A stretch of 13,977 nucleotides of DNA from Acidobacteriota bacterium (GTDB lineage: Bacteria; Acidobacteriota; Vicinamibacteria; Vicinamibacterales; UBA8438). How positions within the stretch are numbered: position 1 is the first letter of the stretch; every line of letters begins with the position of its first letter. The stretch lies in the NCBI GenBank assembly GCA_003533545.1, contig DQEK01000128.1, forward strand, positions 4,492 through 18,468, given 5' to 3'. Under the pieces are notes generated by a model that was given only the letters and a program-made list of their open reading frames with translations, was not told where the DNA came from and did not search any database. This document shows positions 7,555 to 13,147 of this stretch, piece by piece. The position numbers were made by a program, and so were the translations under genes.

Positions 7555-9064
7555 TGGCTGGGCGTTCGAAGACACGAGCGACACAATAGCCTGCCGCCGC
7601 GGTGGCGAATCCACCGACCAGGACGTACCACTGCCATGACACGTTCGTGAATATGCGGAGGGCTAGGACCGAGACCGAGCCCACGGCAATACCCACGAGT
7701 GGGGTTTTTGACCGCCGGTAGCCGAACAAACCGAGCACGAAAGCTCCGAGGATGAGTCCGTTGGTAAAGGAGCTAATCCCAAGGACCTCGTCGACAACCC
7801 GCGTGGATATGCGGATGGCGATGCAGGCAGTGAGGATTTGGACGCATCCCCACAGTACCGTTGAGCGTTTGGCTATCCGAAGATAGTGTTTGTCTGAGCG
7901 GCGCCCTCCAGTCGCTGGCATATAGAAATCAGCCACAGTCGCAGAGGCGGATGCATTGAGAGATGACGATAGTGTCGACATGGCGGCGGCGAAGATCGCG
8001 GCGATCATGAGGCCTCGTAGTCCGGATGGGAGTTCAGTCACGATGAAGGTAGGGAAGATCCGGTCGGTTTGCAGCGTCCCGTTTACGGTCAACATTTCTA
8101 GGGAATCCGGCGAGTATCCAGTGTAGTAGACGTACAGGAGAACGCCGATGACCAAAAATAACAGGAATTGACAGAACACCACGAGTCCGCTCCAGAGTAG
8201 AGCCTTGGAAGCGTCTCGGGGGCCCCGACACGACAGATAGCGCTGCACGATGAGTTGGTCGGTCCCGTGGGTGGAGACCGTTAAGCATGCTCCGCCGATC
8301 AGCCCAGACCAGAAGGTGTAACTGCGATTGAGGTCCGCGGAGAAATCAAACAAGCGTAGGCGTCCGGCGGCTTTCCCGACTTCGACGATTTCGCCCCAAC
8401 CACCGGGAATGAGCCTAAACAAGATTACGGCGGCCGCCAGAGAACCAATGAGATAGACGCAGAGTTGTAGTAGGTCGGTCCAGAGTACCGCGCTGATGCC
8501 CCCAAAATAGGTGTAGGCGATGGTTACGATGCCTAGGAGAAGTACCGCACAGAGGAGAACGGTTGTCGCGGGATCGATGGTGGGGGACAGCCAGGTGGTG
8601 AGACGGGAGCTACCGGGGAGCGTTAGCAATGCGGCTCCCAGCACCAAGCCGGTAGCAAATAACCTGAATCCGTCCGCGAGGTTTCGTGTGGAAAGGAACA
8701 ATGCCGAGGTTAATTGTCCTACCTGTTGACCGAAGCGATCGGTCAGCACTTGGTACGCGGTCAAATACTGTTCATTAAAGTATCTGGGTATGAAGAACAG
8801 CGTGACGAGTATGCGTCCTACGAGATATCCGAGCGCCAGTTGTAGGAAGGTGAGGTCGGAACCGAACGCGAACCCAGGAAGACTTACCAGCGTTACGGTG
8901 CTCGTCTCAGTGGCCACTATGGACGCCATTGCTAACGTCCATGGGGCCCGACGACCGCCTGTGAAGTATTCCGCTACGGTGGTCTGCCCGACGGTTCGTG
9001 ACAAACCGAGCCAAAGCGTACCAGCAGTGAAAGCCGCCAGCACCCACAGATCCAGTGCACTCAC
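7544..9064 (-). CDS. Sodium:solute symporter (SSS family), first symporter of the murQ unit
   Basis: This 506-residue inner-membrane Na+ symporter has about 13 hydrophobic helices. Family features are VAEYFTGGRRAPW (about 30-42), STHGTDQLIVQRYLSCR (about 264-280), which matches the GTDQ.IVQRYL signature of SSS sugar/solute carriers, and AAAMSTLSSSLNASAS (about 359-374), the serine-rich Na2-site helix. The start is GTG at 9064. An in-frame TAA lies six bases upstream, so no earlier start is possible, and the first segment after GTG is already helix 1. It differs strongly from the second symporter (4745-6487), so the two are not a recent duplication and probably carry different substrates. It lies 132 bases downstream of murQ and overlaps the serine hydrolase by 11 bases. 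In Tannerella forsythia a transporter of this class (MurT) brings in N-acetylmuramic acid next to MurQ, a useful precedent. Confidence 0.88.
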   Translation of the reverse strand: MSALDLWVLAAFTAGTLWLGLSRTVGQTTVAEYFTGGRRAPWTLAMASIVATETSTVTLVSLPGFAFGSDLTFLQLALGYLVGRILVTLFFIPRYFNEQYLTAYQVLTDRFGQQVGQLTSALFLSTRNLADGFRLFATGLVLGAALLTLPGSSRLTTWLSPTIDPATTVLLCAVLLLGIVTIAYTYFGGISAVLWTDLLQLCVYLIGSLAAAVILFRLIPGGWGEIVEVGKAAGRLRLFDFSADLNRSYTFWSGLIGGACLTVSTHGTDQLIVQRYLSCRGPRDASKALLWSGLVVFCQFLLFLVIGVLLYVYYTGYSPDSLEMLTVNGTLQTDRIFPTFIVTELPSGLRGLMIAAIFAAAMSTLSSSLNASASATVADFYMPATGGRRSDKHYLRIAKRSTVLWGCVQILTACIAIRISTRVVDEVLGISSFTNGLILGAFVLGLFGYRRSKTPLVGIAVGSVSVLALRIFTNVSWQWYVLVGGFATAAAGYCVARVFERPANDQ

Positions 9065-9196
9065 GATTTAACTTGCCGGTCCTTGGTGAGAGACCCGAGA
9101 GGGGGTGAGTCAGAGCGACAGCCGTGACATCGGTCTGGGGTCGCGCACCGGTTCTCGACACGGAAATGCCTCCAGCGCGGAGACGATGGTCAGACT

Positions 9197-10177
9197 TTAC
9201 CGTTGCGGGTGCGGAGCGTCAACGCGTTTCGTCGTTCTCTTGGTCTGGCGTTTTCGAGGTGGTGCATTCTCACCTTGTTCGATAGCGTTACGAACGAAAT
9301 TATCTGCTCGTTTGAGGCGGGCGAGTGCCTTGACGTAAGTGTCTCCGGTGCTTTGCATCACGATCCCGGCTTTGACGTTCCAGTGTGCTCGTCTGAGGAG
9401 CGCGCCGGCCGCCTCGTAGTCGAGGCCGGTGACGGTTGTGATGATGCTGCGCGCGCGGTCTCGGCGCTGCTCGGAACCGGTCTGCACGTCGACCATCAGA
9501 TTGCCGTAGGTCTTTCCGATGCGTACCATCGAAATAGTCGTCAACATGTTGAGAACCATCTTCGTGGCGCTGCCGGCCTTGAGGCGTGTCGAACCCGCGA
9601 TTACCTCTGGACCTACTGCCGGGGCAATGATGACGTCAACGAAAGTCTTTAGTTCGCTTCCCGGCCAACAGGTGACAAAAATGATCTTGACCCCGGAGCG
9701 GCGGGCCCGGGTCAATGCTCCACGAACGAATTGGGTCATGCCGCTCGCTGAAACTCCGAGGAGCACGTCTTTACGGGTAAGCCGCAAACGGGCAGTTGCC
9801 CGGGCGCCTTCTTCGAAGTTGTCTTCGACGCCTTCTCGTGGGTTAAAGAAGGCCTCGCGTCCACCAGCCATGATCGCCTGCACGAGTCGCGGTGGAGTGC
9901 CGAAGGTCGGTTGCATCTCGGCCGCTTCTAGTACGCCAAGGCGTCCGCTGGTGCCGGCGCCAACAAATACAAGTCGTCCACCTTGTCGAAAAGATTGGGT
10001 GATGAGATCGGCCGCGAACGAGATATGTTCCTTTTCCCGTTGCACCGCGTTTGTCGTGCGCCGGTCCTCCTTGATCATCAGGTCGATGATCGCCTCGGTG
10101 GAGGCCTGGTCCATCGACAGCGTGCGGGGGTTGATGGCTTCTGTGGGCAGAGACTGCCACTTGGAACGGGTGGGCAT
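9197..10177 (-). CDS. murQ: N-acetylmuramic acid 6-phosphate etherase
   Basis: MurQ is a cytoplasmic enzyme of peptidoglycan recycling that splits MurNAc 6-phosphate into GlcNAc 6-phosphate and D-lactate. The protein has 326 residues with the SIS fold. Visible motifs are LPTEAINPRTLSMD near the N-terminus, GAGTSGRLG (73-81), EAAEMQPTFG with Glu87 aligning with the catalytic Glu83 of E. coli MurQ, EGVED with Glu118 aligning with Glu114, GSTRLKAGSATKMVLNML (about 185-202) and YGNLMVDV. Two oddities stand out. The usual ASGRTPYV loop reads ASGMTQFV, and the C-terminus carries a basic Lys/Arg/Thr-rich tail of about 20 residues. The start at 10177 is preferred over the in-frame ATG at 10273, because a near-consensus promoter lies between them and the family N-terminus begins here. 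It is the first gene of the leftward unit. No MurNAc kinase (MurK/AnmK) is in the window. Confidence 0.92.
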   Translation of the reverse strand: MPTRSKWQSLPTEAINPRTLSMDQASTEAIIDLMIKEDRRTTNAVQREKEHISFAADLITQSFRQGGRLVFVGAGTSGRLGVLEAAEMQPTFGTPPRLVQAIMAGGREAFFNPREGVEDNFEEGARATARLRLTRKDVLLGVSASGMTQFVRGALTRARRSGVKIIFVTCWPGSELKTFVDVIIAPAVGPEVIAGSTRLKAGSATKMVLNMLTTISMVRIGKTYGNLMVDVQTGSEQRRDRARSIITTVTGLDYEAAGALLRRAHWNVKAGIVMQSTGDTYVKALARLKRADNFVRNAIEQGENAPPRKRQTKRTTKRVDAPHPQR

Positions 10178-10208
10178 ACGTGGAGGCCACCGGGTGAGGT
10201 CGCCGCGG

Positions 10209-10237
10209 ATACTATCCTTCGACCTAACGACTGTCAA
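10209..10237 (-). promoter_or_regulatory. Sigma70-type promoter of the murQ unit
   Basis: Reading leftward there is TTGACA (10237-10232), a spacer of exactly 17 bases, and TAGTAT (10214-10209). The -35 is perfect and the -10 matches TATAAT at four of six positions. Transcription would begin near 10202, leaving a leader of about 25 bases before ATG 10177. This excludes the upstream ATG at 10273 as the murQ start. The ribosome binding site is weak (GGTGG about 12 bases before the ATG). Confidence 0.65.
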
Positions 10238-10291
10238 CCGCACGGCGGGCGTCCATAGAGGAGCGCTCCTCAATGCTCTGCGAAGTGCAAG

Positions 10292-10321
10292 TTGACTTTG
10301 TGCAAGGCGAGGGGGTAGCCT
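10292..10321 (+). promoter_or_regulatory. Possible promoter of the hom-thrC operon
   Basis: TTGACT (10292-10297) is followed after 18 bases by TAGCCT (10316-10321). The -35 matches at five of six positions and the -10 poorly (T, A and final T). Transcription from about 10328 would give an attenuated leader RNA of roughly 160 bases ending at the terminator at 10489, close to the size of known amino-acid attenuator leaders. A direct repeat GTGCAAG (10285-10291 and 10300-10306) brackets the -35 hexamer and could be an operator. Low confidence. Confidence 0.35.
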
Positions 10322-10356
10322 CAGTGGAGTGGTGCCGGGGAAGGTGCCTAGTAGTC

Positions 10357-10425
10357 ATGGTAACGACGAAGACGACCCCAACGACTCCGACCATGGCGCC
10401 CGCGGTGCGCGGGTTGCGCGGGTGA
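10357..10425 (+). CDS. thrL: Threonine-rich leader peptide of the hom-thrC attenuator
   Basis: This 22-residue ORF runs from ATG 10357 to TGA 10423-10425. It begins MVTTKTTPTTPT, with Thr at positions 3, 4, 6, 7, 9, 10 and 12: seven of the first twelve codons, using ACG, ACC and ACT. Position 13 is Met, another product of the homoserine pathway, and the peptide ends VRGLRG. A purine-rich GGGGAAGG lies at 10337-10344, twelve bases before the ATG, somewhat far for a ribosome binding site. The ORF precedes an intrinsic terminator and the genes for homoserine dehydrogenase and threonine synthase, so its composition matches the product of the operon it would control. It is functionally analogous to enterobacterial thrL, with no claim of common ancestry. 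It has no Ile codons, unlike the enterobacterial leader. The name thrL is given by analogy. Confidence 0.85.
   Translation: MVTTKTTPTTPTMAPAVRGLRG
10406..10423 (+). repeat. Exact 9-base tandem duplication inside the attenuator
   Basis: TGCGCGGGT occurs twice back to back (10406-10414, 10415-10423). It encodes the repeated R-G of VRGLRG at the end of the leader peptide. Both copies contain CGCGGG, so CCCGCG (10399-10404) can pair with either one; only the second copy runs into the antiterminator arm. This offers alternative 1:2 hairpins with loops of 3 or 12 bases. Confidence 0.8.
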
Positions 10426-10454
10426 TGTAGCTAGCAACAGTTGAGTGCGGCCAG

Positions 10455-10489
10455 GCCATCATCCACAACAGGATGATGGCTTTTTTTTT
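10455..10489 (+). terminator. Intrinsic terminator of the threonine attenuator
   Basis: GCCATCATCC (10455-10464) and GGATGATGGC (10471-10480) form a perfect 10-bp stem around the loop ACAACA, directly followed by nine T residues (10481-10489). It lies 90 bases before the hom start and 29 bases after the leader stop codon. This is a textbook rho-independent terminator in a place where it would stop transcription before the operon unless prevented. It could not serve murQ, which is transcribed away from it. Confidence 0.92.
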
Positions 10490-10579
10490 GCTTCGGTGCC
10501 ACTGGACAGTTGAATTGACCGAAAAGAACGTCGCGATAGAGGGTAACGTCAGAGCTGACCAGGAGAACCGGAGTGCGCG

Positions 10580-11875
10580 ATGAGTGATTTGAAAGGAAAG
10601 CGACGTTGTCGGGTCGGCATCGCCGGATTTGGTACGGTGGGTCAGGCCGTGGCTCGTATTCTGTCGAGTGGCATCCATCCGGAACTGCAGCTAACCCACG
10701 TATGCAACCGAAACGTGGCGCGGAAGCGGGTGGATTGGGTCAGCCCGGATGTGATCTGGACGGATTCGTTTGAAGACCTTCTGGATGGTGAGGTTGACGC
10801 TGTCGTCGAACTAATCGGTGGAATCTCTCCGGCGACTGAGTGGATTGAGAGCGCGCTAAAAGCGGGAACTGCGGTGGTGACCGCCAATAAGCAGGTGATC
10901 GCTCGTGTTGGTGGGACGTTAGCGAACTTGGCGGCGACCCAGGGTCGGCACCTTCTGTTTGAGGCGGCGGTGGCTGGTGGAATTCCGGTCGTACGTGCAC
11001 TGCGGGAGGGTATTTCAAGCGATCGTTTGGTTCGAATTCAAGGAATCCTGAACGGTACGTGTAATTACATCCTGACTCAAATGGAGCAGGAGCACGTGTC
11101 GTTCAGTGAGGCGCTGAGCGACGCGCAGCGATTAGGGTTCGCGGAGGCGGACCCGACCGAGGACGTCGACGGTCTTGATGCACAGGCCAAGTTGGCGATC
11201 CTCATATCGGTGGGCCTCGGAAGGCGCGTGGAGGTGGAGGATATTCCGGTCAGTGCCATTACGCCGATCGAGACGGTCGATTTTGCCTACGCGCGACGTC
11301 TCGGTTGCGTCATTCGGCAGATCGCCCATGCGGAACTCGTGGTAGACAGCGAACGAACCCGTGCCTTCGTTCAACCCGCGCTCGTCCCGGAGGCCTCCTC
11401 GCTTGGACGGGTCGGTGGGACGAAGAACATCGTGGTCGTAGACGGCGAGTTTGGTGGGGAAACCGCTTTCTCCGGGTATGGCGCCGGTGGCGAGCCCACG
11501 GCCGTCGCGGTGGTTTCTGATTTACTGGCCATTTCGCGAGGTGCGCCCTTGGCTCAAATTCCGCCCGAAGCGGGGAGGGGAACTGATTTGGTATTGCCCG
11601 AGTTTGAGGCGCCACACTACTTGCGGTTCATGATTAGAGACAGGCCTGGGATCATTGCCACGGCTGCCGAGGTGTTCTCACGTCATGGCATCAATATTGA
11701 CGCTGTGCTGCAGGAGCCGGGGTGGTCGAAGACGGAGTTGCCGTTCGTCGTGACCTTGGAGAGATGCGGGTCGTCGGTGGTATCGGCGGCGATGGACGAA
11801 ATTCGGCAACTCGATTTTCACGTGCGCCCCCCGCTCTGGCTGCCGATTCTTTCTGCAGAAGAAGGACGCGGATGA
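10580..11875 (+). CDS. hom: Homoserine dehydrogenase with C-terminal ACT domain
   Basis: This cytoplasmic enzyme reduces L-aspartate 4-semialdehyde to L-homoserine, the branch point to threonine and methionine. The 431 residues show an NAD(P)-binding GFGTVG (16-21), TANKQ (101-105) with a conserved Lys, GILNGTCNYIL (155-165), ADPTEDVDGLDAQAK (190-204) with the acidic and Lys residues of the active site, and a C-terminal ACT domain from about 357 (HYLRFMIRDRPGIIATAAEVFSRHGI). The ACT domain is the usual site of threonine feedback. It is a stand-alone enzyme, not the aspartokinase fusion (ThrA) of enterobacteria, and its length is normal for the ACT-containing form. CGGAG at 10569-10573 is the ribosome binding site. 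The gene is preceded by the threonine attenuator and overlaps thrC by four bases (ATGA), so expression would be controlled by charged threonyl-tRNA and activity by threonine; the latter is inferred from the domain. Confidence 0.95.
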   Translation: MSDLKGKRRCRVGIAGFGTVGQAVARILSSGIHPELQLTHVCNRNVARKRVDWVSPDVIWTDSFEDLLDGEVDAVVELIGGISPATEWIESALKAGTAVVTANKQVIARVGGTLANLAATQGRHLLFEAAVAGGIPVVRALREGISSDRLVRIQGILNGTCNYILTQMEQEHVSFSEALSDAQRLGFAEADPTEDVDGLDAQAKLAILISVGLGRRVEVEDIPVSAITPIETVDFAYARRLGCVIRQIAHAELVVDSERTRAFVQPALVPEASSLGRVGGTKNIVVVDGEFGGETAFSGYGAGGEPTAVAVVSDLLAISRGAPLAQIPPEAGRGTDLVLPEFEAPHYLRFMIRDRPGIIATAAEVFSRHGINIDAVLQEPGWSKTELPFVVTLERCGSSVVSAAMDEIRQLDFHVRPPLWLPILSAEEGRG

Positions 11876-13122
11876 GTGTCTTTATCGGCCTCCGGTGTGC
11901 GATGTGTAAGACTGAATTTCCGTCCGAGGCGTTGTACGTGTGCGATCAGTGCCTTGGGCCGTTAGAGGCCTGCTACGACTACGATGCGGTGCGGGCAACC
12001 TTAACCCGGGACGCGTTGGCGGATCGCCCCAGAAACCTGTGGCGATATAGAGAGTTATTGCCGGTCATGGGAGAGCCGCGGACCGGACTCGATTCTGGTT
12101 TTACGCCATTAGTGCGGGCGCATCGATTGGCTTCCGAGTTAGGGGTCGAGGAACTCTATATCAAGGACGATTCGGTCAACCACCCGACCCTTTCCTACAA
12201 GGATCGGGTCGTCCCGGTTGCCGCGACTCGCGCCGTCGAGCTTGGCTTCAAGACCTTCTGCTGCGCATCTACCGGCAATCTTGGTAACAGTGTGGCGGCT
12301 CATGCGGCGCGCTTGGGGCTGACCTGCTACGTGTTCATTCCGCAGAGTTTGGAACCAGGCAAGATCATCGGTGCTACTGTTTCTGGCCCGCACGTCGTGG
12401 GTATCGATGGGAATTACGATGACGTAAATCGGCTATGCACACAGGTGGGCGATCGCTACGGCTGGGGCTTCGCCAATATCAACCTGCGGAGCTATTACGC
12501 CGAGGGGGCCAAAACCTGCGGATTTGAAATCGTGGAGCAGTTAGGTTGGCGTTACCCTCGTCACGTTGTGGTGCCGGTGGCTGGGGGTACCTTGTTGCCT
12601 CGGATCGGACGAGCCTTCCGAGAATTGCGAGAGGTCGGTCTCGCCTCTGGTGAGTTGCCCAGGATTCATGCCGCACAGGCGGCTGGATGCGCACCTGTGA
12701 TCAACGCTCTTGAGAGCGGTGCGGAACATCCCGAACCGGTGCGGCCGGACACGATCGCGAAGTCTATTGCGATCGGGAATCCGGCCGATGGATACCAGGT
12801 GCTCGAGACCGTAAGGGGGAGTGGAGGAGGTGGCGAGCGAGCCACCGATGCCGAGATCCTTGACGCCATTGGTCTGCTGGCGCGAACGGAAGGCATCTTT
12901 ACCGAACCCGCCGGTGGTACGACTTTGGCCGCCACGATCAAGCTGTTGCAGTCTGGAACGATTGGGAAAGGAGAGTCGATCGTTGTCTGCATCACAGGAA
13001 ATGGCTACAAGACGTCCAGCGTGATGGCAAATCAGCTCGAGGAGCCGACGAAGCTCGGACGGTCGCTTCGTGAGTTCGAAGCCTTTTTGGCCGAGCGTTC
13101 GTCGCGGCCGGTTAGCCCTTAA
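11872..13122 (+). CDS. thrC: Threonine synthase
   Basis: This PLP enzyme converts O-phospho-L-homoserine to L-threonine, the last step of the pathway. The 416 residues begin with a zinc-ribbon-like segment (CAMC at 9-12, CDQC at 24-27), as in the class of threonine synthases found in many archaea and deep-branching bacteria. The PLP-binding Lys is in TLSYKDR (Lys110). STGNLGNS (133-140) and AGGTLLPR (247-254) form the phosphate- and cofactor-binding loops, and GIFTEPAGG and VCITGNGYK lie near the C-terminus. ATG 11872 overlaps the hom stop codon as ATGA, with AAGGA at 11862-11866 as ribosome binding site. The open frame extends upstream to 11722, but that part is an out-of-frame read of hom. 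A homoserine kinase gene is expected for the pathway and is not in the window. Confidence 0.94.
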   Translation: MSVFIGLRCAMCKTEFPSEALYVCDQCLGPLEACYDYDAVRATLTRDALADRPRNLWRYRELLPVMGEPRTGLDSGFTPLVRAHRLASELGVEELYIKDDSVNHPTLSYKDRVVPVAATRAVELGFKTFCCASTGNLGNSVAAHAARLGLTCYVFIPQSLEPGKIIGATVSGPHVVGIDGNYDDVNRLCTQVGDRYGWGFANINLRSYYAEGAKTCGFEIVEQLGWRYPRHVVVPVAGGTLLPRIGRAFRELREVGLASGELPRIHAAQAAGCAPVINALESGAEHPEPVRPDTIAKSIAIGNPADGYQVLETVRGSGGGGERATDAEILDAIGLLARTEGIFTEPAGGTTLAATIKLLQSGTIGKGESIVVCITGNGYKTSSVMANQLEEPTKLGRSLREFEAFLAERSSRPVSP

Positions 13123-13147
13123 GGAATAGTGTTGCTCTAAAGCCGTT

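Larger units (their letters stand above)
10397..10489 (+). promoter_or_regulatory. Threonine attenuator RNA: mutually exclusive antiterminator and terminator
   Basis: Four pairing segments can be read. Segment 1, CGCCCGCG (10397-10404), pairs with CGCGGGTG (10417-10424). Segment 2, GGGTGATG (10420-10427), pairs with CATCATCC (10457-10464, segment 3) in eight pairs including one G-U, extended by GTTG (10413-10416) with CAAC (10466-10469). Segment 3 otherwise forms the terminator with segment 4 (10471-10480). The leader stop codon TGA lies inside segment 2. A ribosome finishing the leader when threonine is plentiful would cover segment 2 and let the terminator form. A ribosome stalled at the last Thr codons would cover much of segment 1, freeing segment 2 to make the antiterminator. 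Stalling at the earliest Thr codons would leave segment 1 exposed, so the role of the 1:2 stem is less certain than that of 2:3 and 3:4. The pairings are read by eye; folding energies were not computed. Confidence 0.78.

Noticed and set aside
10178..10273. Upstream ATG of murQ at 10273
   Set aside because: A near-consensus promoter (10237-10209) lies inside this stretch, so the RNA would not include that ATG.
9519..10295. A 258-codon open frame on the + strand
   Set aside because: It is antisense to murQ, with Arg/Ser/Pro-rich low-quality translation and no family motif; the murQ reading is unambiguous.
10355..10678. A 107-codon open frame on the - strand across the attenuator
   Set aside because: It runs through the terminator hairpin and into hom in antisense; no ribosome binding site and no family pattern.
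11722..11871. N-terminal extension of thrC
   Set aside because: This part overlaps hom in another frame; the ATGA overlap at 11872 and the AAGGA site give a better start, and the zinc-ribbon begins right after it.
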